Assembly (NCBI RefSeq): GCF_014196195.1
Contig: NZ_JACIDF010000002.1
Coordinates: 372,001-436,000 of the forward strand
Length of the DNA: 64,000 nucleotides
Direction of reading: 5' to 3'
Source of the DNA: Anoxybacteroides rupiense
GTDB taxonomy: Bacteria > Bacillota > Bacilli > Bacillales > Anoxybacillaceae
Shown: one piece after another, positions 1 to 9,668 of the stretch
Layout of the letters: each line of letters opens with the position of its first letter
Numbering within the stretch: the stretch's first letter is position 1
Made by a program: the position numbers and the translations under genes
Notes under the pieces: model-generated
What the model saw: only the letters and a program-made list of their open reading frames with translations
Told to the model about the DNA's origin: nothing
Database searches by the model: none

Positions 1-818
1 GGGGAAAATCCCGGAAAGTCGCGAGGGGCAGGTGATTTCGGGATTTTTCTGGCTTGTTCTATTTCCCATTTAGCTGGAAACTGATTGTTTAAATCGACTC
101 CGCGAATATTCGCTTTCCATTGCGAAAAATCTCGTTCTCCTTGATTGATCCGCAATACTTCGCTTCGATATGGTTCTTGATTTGGCGGTCCGTTCAACAC
201 TAAATCTACTCCATCTGGATTGACCATCGGCACAATTGACAATGTTACTTTTTTGTAATAATCCATTAGCGTATGTCCAAACAAGACATTTCCATTTGTC
301 AATGCCAGTACATACTCATTAATAAATGACATAATGGCCGCCGTCGTGATCCATTCATTCGCATGAAAGGAGCCATTCAAATGAATTTTTTTCGGGCCGC
401 ATCCAATCGTCAACTCTATGATCGGCTGCCCTAATACACTTGTTCCAATTACTTTTTGTTTAATAAAGGGGTAATGTGTGCATAGGTCGTCAATATCTTG
501 TTTCATACTAGCAAAATCATACGGTTTTTGTCCATTAACCAATGTCGCCTCAATCCGCCGGGGAATTCGTAATGGAAGACGGTCATCGTTCATTCGCTGC
601 AGCACTTCTGTAGGCAGCGAAGCCGAGCAGGCGATTTGCTCCAGTGTTTCTGATGTTTGACTATGATACGCGACGACATCATATCCTGGAATTTGAATGA
701 TTTCACCATCATGCAATTCATTACTTACATGCGGATTTGCTTCCGCTATTAACTCGTGCGGAATAGCCAGCCATTGGCTATACATATGCAACGTATCGCC
801 TTGTCGGGCACGAATCAT
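1..818 (-). CDS. yqgT: M14-family gamma-D-glutamyl-L-diamino acid endopeptidase, 3' end outside window
   Basis: Likely cleaves the D-Glu-diaminopimelate bond of peptidoglycan peptides, as known for Bacillus M14 endopeptidase I. Translation from the ATG at 818 begins with a LysM-like cell-wall binding stretch (starts MIRARQGDTLHMYSQWL), then a second LysM-like segment (GYDVVAYHSQTSETLEQIA), then the zinc carboxypeptidase domain, whose first metal motif HxxE is seen as FHANEW. The gene runs off the left edge after about 272 codons, before the later zinc ligand and catalytic Glu. AAGGAGG lies upstream of the ATG; an in-frame ATG at 839 is an alternative start. Synteny with yqgS supports the yqgT assignment. 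Confidence 0.9.
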   Translation of the reverse strand, partial: MIRARQGDTLHMYSQWLAIPHELIAEANPHVSNELHDGEIIQIPGYDVVAYHSQTSETLEQIACSASLPTEVLQRMNDDRLPLRIPRRIEATLVNGQKPYDFASMKQDIDDLCTHYPFIKQKVIGTSVLGQPIIELTIGCGPKKIHLNGSFHANEWITTAAIMSFINEYVLALTNGNVLFGHTLMDYYKKVTLSIVPMVNPDGVDLVLNGPPNQEPYRSEVLRINQGERDFSQWKANIRGVDLNNQFPAKWEIEQARKIPKSPAPRDFPGFS

Positions 819-897
819 CCGTTGTATCGCCTCCTTCATTTCTTTCCTTCTTTTCAACATATGATGGAGTGAAAAGAAAATGACCGATAAACAAGCG

Positions 898-928
898 CAG
901 GCCCCATTCCATCATGAATGGGGCCTGT
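898..928 (-). terminator. hairpin between yqgS and yqgT
   Basis: GGCCCCATTC pairs with GAATGGGGCC around a short loop. It lies between the end of yqgS (1141) and the start of yqgT (818). There is no long T run on either side, so it may be a weak terminator or an mRNA-stabilising hairpin. Confidence 0.5.
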
Positions 929-1140
929 AGCGCTTTCTGTCTAATGAGTTTTGACAGTTACCGTTCATTCACCATATTGATTACCACCCGAAGACAATAA
1001 GTGAAGCAATTAGATTGGGAGCCACGAATTTTTTCAACCGACAAACTACATTTAGATATAACATAACCAGTGTGTGGATCATCCAATCAACCCGATTGAT
1101 ACGCTAGATTCCTGACTTTTCTGCCGTAGTCGGCAAGCGA

Positions 1141-3003
1141 CTACTCGTTTTCCGCTTTTTCATTATAAAAACGGAGTAAATCTCCATATATAATTTTATC
1201 GGAATAATCAAGTTCCTGCTTCACTTTTTCCGCATACGGCTCGCACTGTGAGTTATCTGTTTTCAATCCTGTCTTTTTATCATAACAAGTATTATCTTTA
1301 TAAACATAATCTTTTGTAACAAAGCTTCCATCTCGCAATATCGCCAAATTTAGCTTGTCTTGAGCGAACAAATCCTGACCAAAATGAATATCATTTTTCG
1401 TGTCAATTCCTAATAAATGAAGCAAAGTTGGCTTCACATCGATTTGTCCCGCTACTTTCGAAATGACTTTTGGATGCTGATCGGTCACCCCTGGAATATG
1501 GATGATTAAAGGAACCCGCTGTAATTGAACATGGTCGACAGGAGTAATCTCCTCTTTTCCTAAATACTGCGCCATCGCTTCATTATGGTTTTCCGAAATG
1601 CCATAGTGATCGCCGTATAAAATAATGACAGAGTTTTCGTAGAGCCCTTCCTTCTTCAGCCATTCAACAAACATTTTCAGCGACTCATCCATATAACGAA
1701 CCGTCGGGAAATAGCGATTGACAGTCCGATCATTCGACGTATACTCCGGCACCATTCGATCCTCTTCCTCTAATTCAAATGGAAAATGGTTAGTCAGCGT
1801 AATCAGCTTAACGTAAAACGGCTGCGGCAATGTTTTTAAATGCGCAACGGATTGCTCAAAGAAATGCTGATCCTTTAATCCCCAACCTACCGAATTTTCT
1901 TCTGTCACATGAAAATCATCCAAGGAAAAATATCGGTCATAACCAAGCGAATGGTACATTACGTCGCGATTCCAAAAACTTTTATTATTAGCATGAAATA
2001 CGGCGGTATAATAGCCCTTGTTTTTTAGAATTTCCGGAGTGGCATGGTATTCATTGGTCGCATGAGTAAAGAAAACCGCGCCGCGTCCAAGCGGATACAA
2101 GGAGTTTTCAATTAAAAACTCCGCATCAGATGTCTTCCCTTGTCCTGTTTGATGATAGAAATGATCAAAATAGTAGCTTTCCTTGATAAAATCATTTAAA
2201 AACGGAGTAATCTCTTGTCCATTGACCTGGTTATTGATCACAAAGCTCTGCAACGATTCCATTGACACAATAATCACGTTGCGGTCTTTAGCGATGCCAA
2301 ACAATTGCTGATCTGGTTCCTTTTCATTCGCGCGAATATAGTTTTCAATTTCAGCGAGCTCGTTGCCATTCGCTAACACTCTTTGCGCTTTTGTCTTCGA
2401 TTGCAAAACGGCATCATAAATTAAATAGTTGTACATGCCGATATTTTTGACCAGCATTTTTCTGTCAAACGTTCTCGTTAATAGCTCCGGTCTTTGTCCT
2501 TCTGCAAGATCGAGATTCACTAAAACAAGCGCGGTCAATATTAAAAAGTAAGCAGAGCGTTCTGTTTTTGTCACGCGCTCAAATGCCACAAACGACGATT
2601 TTTTCCAAACCAACCATGCAAATAGAGCAACATCGACAAACATCAATAAATCAGCAAAGTGGAACAACTCAAACACGCTATTCCCTAAATCCCCTAAATT
2701 ACTCGTTTGAAACAGTACGGGAAGCGTAATAAAATCGTTAAAAAATCGATAGAACATTACATTAATATACAACAAAACGGTGACTAAAAAGCTAATGGCA
2801 ACAATGTAGCGGTTGCGCCATTTTTCTTTCATAAATAAAGCAAATCCGAAAACAAGCAATAAAAAGCTTAATGGATTAATAAATAAGATAAACTCTTGAA
2901 GCGATGACTCAATTTCAATATCAAAGCTAGTTTTATAGACAATATATGTCTTCAGCCATAACCAAACTATGGCGATCAGCAAAAAGCGATGCTTTCTGAT
3001 CAT
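1141..3003 (-). CDS. yqgS: lipoteichoic acid synthase-like sulfatase-fold membrane protein
   Basis: LtaS-family protein of 620 residues that would transfer glycerol-phosphate from phosphatidylglycerol outside the membrane. In B. subtilis YqgS is one of four LtaS paralogues. Five hydrophobic segments fill roughly the first 165 residues, followed by an extracellular sulfatase-like domain. Visible catalytic features are VSMES (metal-binding Glu, about residue 248), the nucleophile region QTGQGKTSD (about residue 290) and YGDHYG (metal Asp/His, about residue 465). The start is ATG with AAAGGATGG upstream. It is followed by yqgT on the same strand. Whether it is a full synthase or a primase cannot be told by eye. 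Confidence 0.92.
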   Translation of the reverse strand: MIRKHRFLLIAIVWLWLKTYIVYKTSFDIEIESSLQEFILFINPLSFLLLVFGFALFMKEKWRNRYIVAISFLVTVLLYINVMFYRFFNDFITLPVLFQTSNLGDLGNSVFELFHFADLLMFVDVALFAWLVWKKSSFVAFERVTKTERSAYFLILTALVLVNLDLAEGQRPELLTRTFDRKMLVKNIGMYNYLIYDAVLQSKTKAQRVLANGNELAEIENYIRANEKEPDQQLFGIAKDRNVIIVSMESLQSFVINNQVNGQEITPFLNDFIKESYYFDHFYHQTGQGKTSDAEFLIENSLYPLGRGAVFFTHATNEYHATPEILKNKGYYTAVFHANNKSFWNRDVMYHSLGYDRYFSLDDFHVTEENSVGWGLKDQHFFEQSVAHLKTLPQPFYVKLITLTNHFPFELEEEDRMVPEYTSNDRTVNRYFPTVRYMDESLKMFVEWLKKEGLYENSVIILYGDHYGISENHNEAMAQYLGKEEITPVDHVQLQRVPLIIHIPGVTDQHPKVISKVAGQIDVKPTLLHLLGIDTKNDIHFGQDLFAQDKLNLAILRDGSFVTKDYVYKDNTCYDKKTGLKTDNSQCEPYAEKVKQELDYSDKIIYGDLLRFYNEKAENE

Positions 3004-4003
3004 TTTGTTCCATCCTTTCTTCTACCAGAAACAAACCATAAAATGGATATTATTCCTATTTTCCACCATATATCTTAATATTCTTTTGACAAAAAGGCAA
3101 CTTATTTTTGTTATATGGCCGATACATAAACTTTTTGCAACAACTTCCTATAGATGTAACTCGACACGTTCATTTTTGTATAAATAGAGGGTAAAAACTG
3201 TTTGTTGACAGTCGAACGATCAAGCAATGCTGCTTCACAGAACCATCCATGGGCCTGAAAGCGATAGGGCTCAGAACCTTCCGGACATATTTTTTCAGTT
3301 TGATATAGAGAGCTAGTCATTCAACCCTTCCAGAGTCGCGACAAAACTTTTCATGCTAGCAGTCTATTAGCCATTTGACTCGCAAGCCACATTTCTATGT
3401 AAAAGGGCCTTTCTGAAGGTACTGCATGCATCATGGATATACGTTTGTCACCAAGAAAAAGTTTCACTTGGATTTGTTCAATCATCATAATAGGGAGATG
3501 CGTCCATCTTTGTTCCAAAGTGAGCAGGGGATGATCTGATTTTAACAGGGAGCCGATCGTCGAGAAAATAGGGATTCTTCTTCTGGGGATTACCCTAACG
3601 CTTGAACATAGAAGCTTCTCTGCTCCACAACGAAAATGGTCCTCAACGTTCCTTTGGGTGATTTGATCGCTTGGTATCCGGCAATTCGAGTGCTTTCGTA
3701 CTTAGGATATTTTGTGCATGAAAAAATGCTTGGTTTTCGCACGCTTTTTCTCCAGACACCCCATATATCCGGCGAACAAAGAACATGAGCGATCGAATAT
3801 AGCAAAAATCGGGGTGATCGCCCACCGAAATTTATCTCTCCTTACCATTTTTACACGCTTAAAAAGGGAGACTTCTTTCCTAAGTGGGGATTAGGAACAA
3901 TAGAAGCTCCCTCTGCCTTTATGAACCAATCGTCCGTTTTATCAATAAGGTCTAACCTTATGTTTCGTTTTGTAAGATGGCAGGTTGGAGAGTTCCATTC
4001 GCT
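3004..4003. other. 1-kb stretch without an intact gene; decayed coding sequence likely on minus strand
   Basis: No credible complete gene. On the minus strand one frame stays open for about 110 codons (about 3360 to 3700) and reads in protein-like fashion (for example LTLEQRWTHLPIMMIEQIQ and RPFYIEMWLASQMANRLLA before a stop), but has no start with a ribosome binding site. Other frames carry short segments such as CPEGSEPYRFQAHGWFCEA near 3240. This looks like a broken gene or insertion-sequence remnant; the family is not recognised. Confidence 0.5.
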
Positions 4004-5455
4004 TTATCCGTTAGCATTCGTACTTTCTAAAAACTGCTGCACCATTTGAACACATTTCGTTTTATCATACCCGTTGTAAAAACTGACGGAAAACTTCGCA
4101 GGATCACCGAAAAAAAAGCGTTCATAAAGCGTTTGTCTTGTTCCAAACGCGCTCATGGTCATATCCCATGCCAAGCGAAACAATTGTACCCGATCTTCAG
4201 CCTCCAGCGTCGCTGCCTGTAAATAGCGATCTAAATCTGAACGAATAGGAGAAGCAAAATCCTTTTCTGTCGGCAAACAAACGAGGCCGCTGGCGCCAAG
4301 CAATTGAACAATTTCTGCAAAACGCGGATACATTCGCGGATATAAAAAGGCTGACGCAGATAACGGTTCTAGGGCAGGAATCATCGTACCGCGGCGATCT
4401 GGTTTCGCCTCCCTTTCTGATGCCAGCAACAATGCCTTTAACGCTTCTAATGCAGCAGCAATTTCACTTGCTTTTTCTTTGACATGCTGATATTCCGCAA
4501 TTTGAATTGATTCAATCAGCAAATGCACGACCCCAAGAAAATATTCCGTCTTGACTACTCTCCTGGAAAGTACCTGATGCAAAAGCATCGCCGATAAATG
4601 GCTCTCTGTATACAGTTCTTTAGCCAGCCATGCATTTTTATATAAAAATACACGGTCCCACGGTACAAGCACATGATCAAAAACAACAAGCGCATCCACT
4701 TCATCAAATCGCGAACTTAGCGGATAATTAAACGCCGACGAGCCGCCTGCAAACGATGGGCGACAAATAAACTTTAATCCTGGCGTGTTTGTCGGAAGAG
4801 AAAATGCGTAAATATACTCATCACCAATATAATTGCCGCCAGCAGGCAAAACGAGGAGCTCATCCGTGATTCCTCCCTGAGTAGCCAAAAGACGCGCTCC
4901 TTTTAAGACAATGCCATCGGCTGTTTCATCGACGACCTTAGCCGCCACAATCTCCTCATTATCTTCTATATAACCAAGAGAACGGTTTTTCTGAGGATTA
5001 ATAAACGTATGTGTAAAAGACCAATCATGTTTCATTGCTTGCTCATATAAATGACGTACATGCTCGCCATACTCAGGTCGTTGCTCTGCAAACATATCGG
5101 CAGCAGCAGCTAAGGCCATGACAGCTGTATTCATGTAGTCAGGTGATCTTCCCATCATGCCGGCACTGATTTTCGCCCACTCCTGAAACATGAGACGTCT
5201 TTTTTCCAAATCCTCTTTTGTCGTCGGACGCAAAAAAGAAGCACCTACTAATTCGCCGTTTGGAGCCCGGAACGTAAGAATGTGTTGCTTATCTGGATGA
5301 TGCTGAGCATCATACAATTTCGCTTGACTGCGCATAATTCCCGAGAAAGCTGGATGCTCAGATCGTTTCCCCGTGACGGGGGTACCATCGATCCAAACAT
5401 CCGCCTGCTGATTGTCAATCCTTTCAATATACTCGCTTCCTCTAATAATCCCCAT
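4004..5455 (-). CDS. HpaB-type flavin-dependent aromatic hydroxylase (4-hydroxyphenylacetate 3-monooxygenase large subunit family)
   Basis: 483 residues, resembling the two-component FADH2-dependent monooxygenases (HpaB/PheA group) that ortho-hydroxylate phenolic substrates. The N-terminal segment (GSEYIERI, then DVWIDG) and the later FAGGSSAFNYPLSSRFDEVDA region leading to a DHVLVPWDRVF motif are typical of the family. The start at 5455 is chosen because GGAGGAAGAACC precedes the ATG; the frame is open further upstream. No flavin reductase (HpaC) and no aromatic catabolic genes are nearby, so the reductant must come from elsewhere. B. subtilis has no such gene between yqgS and glcK, so this is an accessory insertion. 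The substrate cannot be assigned. Confidence 0.85.
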   Translation of the reverse strand: MGIIRGSEYIERIDNQQADVWIDGTPVTGKRSEHPAFSGIMRSQAKLYDAQHHPDKQHILTFRAPNGELVGASFLRPTTKEDLEKRRLMFQEWAKISAGMMGRSPDYMNTAVMALAAAADMFAEQRPEYGEHVRHLYEQAMKHDWSFTHTFINPQKNRSLGYIEDNEEIVAAKVVDETADGIVLKGARLLATQGGITDELLVLPAGGNYIGDEYIYAFSLPTNTPGLKFICRPSFAGGSSAFNYPLSSRFDEVDALVVFDHVLVPWDRVFLYKNAWLAKELYTESHLSAMLLHQVLSRRVVKTEYFLGVVHLLIESIQIAEYQHVKEKASEIAAALEALKALLLASEREAKPDRRGTMIPALEPLSASAFLYPRMYPRFAEIVQLLGASGLVCLPTEKDFASPIRSDLDRYLQAATLEAEDRVQLFRLAWDMTMSAFGTRQTLYERFFFGDPAKFSVSFYNGYDKTKCVQMVQQFLESTNANG

Positions 5456-5649
5456 GGTTCTTCCTCCTTCTGGCCGCTGCCCCAAAATATTTACGAGTAT
5501 TGTATGCTCAGAAGGATGTACGAGTGATTTCACCATGAACCATCATTCTATTTTTATGGAGAGATCGCTCATTTTACTACATGTCAGCCGTTCTTTCCCT
5601 TCGTCTCTTTAAAATGACGAATAAACTTGGCCATGCGGTTCATATAAGA

Positions 5650-5690
5650 AAAAGGCTGATTGCATGAAACAATCAGTCTTTTATGCTGCT
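5650..5690 (-). terminator. terminator after glcK
   Basis: Minus strand: GACTGATTG and CAATCAGCC form the stem, followed by TTTTTCTT. It starts at the glcK stop codon. Confidence 0.75.
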
Positions 5691-6645
5691 ATAATAAAAA
5701 CGCTTGTTTGGCCAGCCAAGCACCGCCAATCACTCCAGCATCATTGCCGAGCGTTGCCGTAACAATAGAAGCTCCCTCTGCTACACGAGGAAAAGCAAAA
5801 CGTCTAAAATAATGGCCGGTATGCTGAACTAATATGTCACCAGCTTTGGATACACCGCCGCCAATGACAATTTTTTCCGGATTCAAGGCATTGGCAACAT
5901 GAGCGAGAGCCAGTCCCAGATGAAAGGTGACAAAGTCAACGATTTCAAGCGCCAATCGGTCATTGGCTTTAGCTGCGTCAAATACATCTTTGGCCGTTAC
6001 ATGTTCTGCTTGCCGCAATATACTATCAGCTTCGCTATTGGTCAGCTTTTCTTTTGCGATACGCACAATTCCTGTTGCCGAAGCGATCGTTTCTAAGCAG
6101 CCCGTTTTTCCGCAATTACAAGCAGCTCCTCCGTCCGGGATGGAGGTAATATGGCCAATTTCACCACCTGCACCATTCGTTCCGCGCACGATTTGACCAT
6201 TGGCAATCACACCGCCGCCAACTCCTGTCCCAAGCGTGACACAAACTAAATTTTTTGCGCCATTCCCTGCTCCTTTCCACATCTCGCCAATGGCTGCCAT
6301 ATTAGCATCGTTATCCACAACAACAGGAAGCGATGTTTCCGCCTCAAGCAGGTTTTTCAAAGGGTAGTTTTTCCAGCCAATATTGACTGTCTCATAAACG
6401 ACTCCTGTGTCTCCTTTGATAGGACCAGGCGCCCCCATGCCGATCCCTAGTAGCTTCTCTCTTCCTTGACCGTGCTTTTCCAACCTTTGATCAATTGCTT
6501 TAGCAATATCAGTAACAATATGTTTTCCGTGATCAGTATGATTTGTATCGATTTCCCATTTATCAATCATTTCCCCATATATATTGATAAACGCCATTTT
6601 AATTGTTGTGCCACCTAAATCAACACCTGCTAACCATTTTTCCAT
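5689..6645 (-). CDS. glcK: glucokinase (ROK family)
   Basis: Phosphorylates intracellular glucose to glucose-6-phosphate with ATP. Of 318 residues; the N-terminal phosphate-binding motif [10 protein letters not shown], the ROK zinc motif [10 protein letters not shown] (about residue 180) and IGGGVSKAG near the C-terminus are all present. It sits 7 bp after yqgQ, the same pair as in B. subtilis, and is closed by its own terminator. The start ATG is preceded by AAAAAGGGATG. Confidence 0.95.
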   Translation of the reverse strand: MEKWLAGVDLGGTTIKMAFINIYGEMIDKWEIDTNHTDHGKHIVTDIAKAIDQRLEKHGQGREKLLGIGMGAPGPIKGDTGVVYETVNIGWKNYPLKNLLEAETSLPVVVDNDANMAAIGEMWKGAGNGAKNLVCVTLGTGVGGGVIANGQIVRGTNGAGGEIGHITSIPDGGAACNCGKTGCLETIASATGIVRIAKEKLTNSEADSILRQAEHVTAKDVFDAAKANDRLALEIVDFVTFHLGLALAHVANALNPEKIVIGGGVSKAGDILVQHTGHYFRRFAFPRVAEGASIVTATLGNDAGVIGGAWLAKQAFLL

Positions 6646-6652
6646 GTTCTAT

Positions 6653-6865
6653 TCATCCCTTTTTCATTCGTTTTTCTCGTTCCATTTGTGCCTCATGCCT
6701 CACGATCAACAGCGCCATTTGGTATTCCTGCACATCAATCAGCTGCGATTGATATAGCTCCTTTAGCTCCTCCTCCATTAACTCTAAATCAGCTACCCGA
6801 TCGCCTACATAAATAATCGTTCCAAACTTTTTTAAAAGCTGCTGAACATCATAAACCGTTTTCAT
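6653..6865 (-). CDS. yqgQ: YqgQ family small protein (DUF910)
   Basis: 70-residue acidic, probably cytosolic protein of unknown function, with the family-like run DVQQLLKKFGTIIYVGDR. Translationally linked to glcK (7 bp gap), as in other bacilli. The start ATG has GGGTGAAAAG upstream. No catalytic motif is visible. Confidence 0.9.
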   Translation of the reverse strand: MKTVYDVQQLLKKFGTIIYVGDRVADLELMEEELKELYQSQLIDVQEYQMALLIVRHEAQMEREKRMKKG

Positions 6866-7165
6866 CTTTTCACCCGCGCTATATGTTATATATCGTTTTT
6901 GTACATATTATAAATTTATAAACAAACGGAGCAAGCCGTCAAGAAAGGAAACGATCCCTACTATAAAAAACATAAAAGAAGGCTTCAGATTGTAGAAAAA
7001 GTCACTTTTGGCTTTGCCGGTCATTATTTAAATTAATTATGATTTTTCTATATCAGATTCGCTTGAAAATGCTTGGTTAACAAGAAACATAGACGAGGGA
7101 AGATGCAAATCGAACAAAATGTAGGAGACGAGCGAAACCAGTAATGCAGAATGAAAGCGTTTATC
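6866..7165. other. intergenic stretch containing one copy of a dispersed repeat
   Basis: A+T-rich region upstream of yqgQ. Its right part (7090-7160, plus orientation) contains GCAAATCGAACAAAA and CAGAATGAAAGCGTTTATC, which recur inverted at 11170-11255. The rest shows no gene. Confidence 0.6.
7090..7162 (+). repeat. dispersed repeat, copy 1 (inverted relative to copy at 11.2 kb)
   Basis: Shares GCAAATCGAACAAAA, GACGAgCG and CAGAATGAAAGCGTTTATC, in the same order, with the minus strand of 11166-11260. The spacers differ in length, so the two copies have diverged. Confidence 0.55.
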
Positions 7166-7205
7166 AACAGTTAAAGGCTTATCTTACGAAAAGATAAGCC
7201 TTTTT
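7165..7205. terminator. hairpin terminator at the end of the GerA-family gene
   Basis: AAAGGCTTATCTT and AAGATAAGCCTTT form a near-perfect 13-bp stem, with TTTTTATC on the plus side and AACTG on the minus side. Confidence 0.7.
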
Positions 7206-8688
7206 ATCGATCGGGATCACGCGGATGCAGCACGGTCGGTCTTCGATTTTTTAACGGAATAGGAGAGCGGATCAACACGTCGCGCATCGCCCGGTAGGAA
7301 AACGGAATAAAGGGCCATAAATAAGGAATCGTAAAGGATTTCATGCGCGCTAGCATCATAACCCACAACGTAATTCCAACGATATAACCGTAAACGCCAA
7401 ATAAAGAGGTAGCAATGAGTAAGCCAATGCGCACAAGGCGGTTCGCCAATCCCAGCTCATAGCTTGGTGTCGCAAATGTACCAATCGCTGCAATAGAAAA
7501 ATAAAGAACGACTTCATTGGAAAAAATGCCGACCTCTACAGCAATTCCCCCAATCATCAGAGCCGCCACAAGTCCCAGTGCCGTCGCTAAGGAGGAAGGC
7601 GTATGAATCGCCGCCATTCTTAGCATATCAATACCGAGTTCAATCACAATGAGCTGGGCAAATAACGGAAGATCTCCTGTACTTGCTTTCCCAATAAAGG
7701 AAAGGGCACTAGGCAGCTGATCAGAATTAGTCATCGCCCAATACCATAGCGGCAGCAGAAAAAGCGAGGCCCAAACAGCTAAAAAGCGGACCAAGCGCAA
7801 ATAGGCGCCAACAATGGGTTTATTGCGATACTCCTCCGCATGCTGTAAATGGTGCCAAAATGTCGCTGGCATAATCAAGACACTGGGTGAGCCGTCAACC
7901 ATGACCAAGACATGACCTTCATATAAATGAACGGCCGCCGTATCTGGCCGTTCCGTGTACCGGACAACCGGATAAGGATTCCAATGTCGTCCAGAAATAA
8001 ATTCTTCAAGTGTTTTTTCTCCCATTGGCAGCCCATCTGTATCAATTTTGGAAATCGATTCCTTCACACTACGAACAATTTCCGGATTTGCGATATCCTC
8101 AATATAACAGACACAAATGTCGGTTTTGGATCGCCTCCCTACTTGCATATATTCCATACGCAGCGTTCGGTCGCGCACTCTCCTTCTCGTCAACGCCGTA
8201 TTAAAAACAATGGTTTCGACAAAGCCGTCACGTGCGCCGCGGACCACCCGTTCCATATCCGGCTCTTGCGGTCCGCGAACCGGATACGTGCGAGCATCAA
8301 TCAAAATAGCATAAGCGATCCCATCGATCATTAATGCCGTAGGACCTGAAAGCACTCCATCGACAATTCGATTTAAATCATCCGTCTTTTCTAATTCAAC
8401 ATAAGGCAAATATGTTTTTAACAATTTCTCGATCGGACTTTCCTGAAGCGCTTGTTGATCAAGGGTTGCTAAAAACTTCATGATATAGTGCAAGATATCA
8501 TCTTTGACAAATCCATCAATCATAAAAAAAGCCATGCTGCGTCCTGCATATTCTACATCTAAATGAATAACATCAAAACTTTTGCCAACACCTAGACGCT
8601 CACGCAAATAAGCAACATTTTCAGACAATGATGTGGAAATAGCCCGCTTTGTTCGTTCCATCGTTTTTTCACCTGCACGATCTCTCAT
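7204..8688 (-). CDS. GerA-family spore membrane protein, SpoVAF-like
   Basis: 494 residues. The N-terminal soluble GerA domain (ENVAYLRERLGVGKSFDV, then FFMIDGFVKDD) resembles SpoVAF more than the A subunits of nutrient receptors. The C-terminal half holds about five hydrophobic segments from LVRFLAVWASLFLLPL to the last YIVGITLWVMM. Proteins of this family sit in the inner spore membrane and act in germination. No B or C receptor subunit is adjacent, which fits a SpoVAF-type single protein rather than a complete receptor. The start ATG follows GGAGGATAA. Divergent from the gene at 8790. Confidence 0.85.
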   Translation of the reverse strand: MRDRAGEKTMERTKRAISTSLSENVAYLRERLGVGKSFDVIHLDVEYAGRSMAFFMIDGFVKDDILHYIMKFLATLDQQALQESPIEKLLKTYLPYVELEKTDDLNRIVDGVLSGPTALMIDGIAYAILIDARTYPVRGPQEPDMERVVRGARDGFVETIVFNTALTRRRVRDRTLRMEYMQVGRRSKTDICVCYIEDIANPEIVRSVKESISKIDTDGLPMGEKTLEEFISGRHWNPYPVVRYTERPDTAAVHLYEGHVLVMVDGSPSVLIMPATFWHHLQHAEEYRNKPIVGAYLRLVRFLAVWASLFLLPLWYWAMTNSDQLPSALSFIGKASTGDLPLFAQLIVIELGIDMLRMAAIHTPSSLATALGLVAALMIGGIAVEVGIFSNEVVLYFSIAAIGTFATPSYELGLANRLVRIGLLIATSLFGVYGYIVGITLWVMMLARMKSFTIPYLWPFIPFSYRAMRDVLIRSPIPLKNRRPTVLHPRDPDR

Positions 8689-8789
8689 TTATCCTCCAGC
8701 ATTGACAGCCGCGCGAGAATTCATACATATTTTCCAAATTCTCTGCATATACATTGGTGAAAACTTGTCCATATTATTGGAGGAAAAAT

Positions 8790-9665
8790 ATGAAGCGAGC
8801 ACTTTTTTGGATGATCCCTCTATTTGTCACACTATTGATAAGCCTTTATCTTTTTCCGTTTTCTTTTGAGAATCCATCACAAGAGGCCATCACTTTTTTT
8901 CCTATTGACCAAGAGGCTAGCTTTCAGCAAACCGCAACCGTTTTACATGCTCGGTCGCCAAAATCGCACCATTCATATTCCCTTTCTTGGACGGTCTCTT
9001 CTTCTTTAAACGAAAAAGTGTATTTGCGGCAAGATATTTCTTTGCTGTTTGCAGATGGACGTTTAATGGGGACTTTGTCTAAATGGAGAGAGGCTGATCA
9101 ATCACTGCGGCAAGAACGGTCCTTTCAGTCGACCGATAGTCATTTTTTCCAAGCGATTTCTTTTCACTATGGAGAGATTCATCGCGGAGACACCATTACG
9201 AGCAGTCAAAAAATGAGTGGCGATCAATTATATGTCATTGCTTCTCCATACTCTCCATTTACTTCTTTCCGTCACGCCAAAACAGCAAATGAAAAAGAAT
9301 GGCAGCGAGTATTAAATAAAGCCTCCTCACAGCTTCTTGAATATACAGCTAAAGCAATGATTGAAGAAATAGGGGTTAATGAACGACGCTACTATCACTT
9401 GTATTTGCCAGAGCTGCTTTCCTATAACGAGCAGCCGTTTCCTGATCTTTCGCAAGCAAAAACCCAAGCCATTATCGGCAATCTATGGGAAGGATTGTAC
9501 AAAAACTATTTTTTAGGAATCAAACAAAAGGACGGATCGATTATTTCGCCAATTGGAAGCACCGTTCCGCTTCTTTTAATAAGTAAAGACTACTCCCATT
9601 TAATTGTTTTGACGAAAACGAAAAATGGGGAAACTGTGCAATTGCGCCAGCATATTTCCCCATAA
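8790..9665 (+). CDS. hypothetical membrane-anchored extracytoplasmic protein
   Basis: Not recognised. 291 residues starting MKRALFWMIPLFVTLLISL, an uncleaved anchor or signal peptide, with the remainder hydrophilic and presumably outside the membrane. The start was chosen because TTGGAGG lies 6 nt before this ATG; the frame is open a little further upstream without a site. It is divergent from the GerA-family gene and converges on gluP (3 bp between stops). Conserved motif signatures are not visible. Confidence 0.8.
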   Translation: MKRALFWMIPLFVTLLISLYLFPFSFENPSQEAITFFPIDQEASFQQTATVLHARSPKSHHSYSLSWTVSSSLNEKVYLRQDISLLFADGRLMGTLSKWREADQSLRQERSFQSTDSHFFQAISFHYGEIHRGDTITSSQKMSGDQLYVIASPYSPFTSFRHAKTANEKEWQRVLNKASSQLLEYTAKAMIEEIGVNERRYYHLYLPELLSYNEQPFPDLSQAKTQAIIGNLWEGLYKNYFLGIKQKDGSIISPIGSTVPLLLISKDYSHLIVLTKTKNGETVQLRQHISP

Positions 9666-9668
9666 TCT

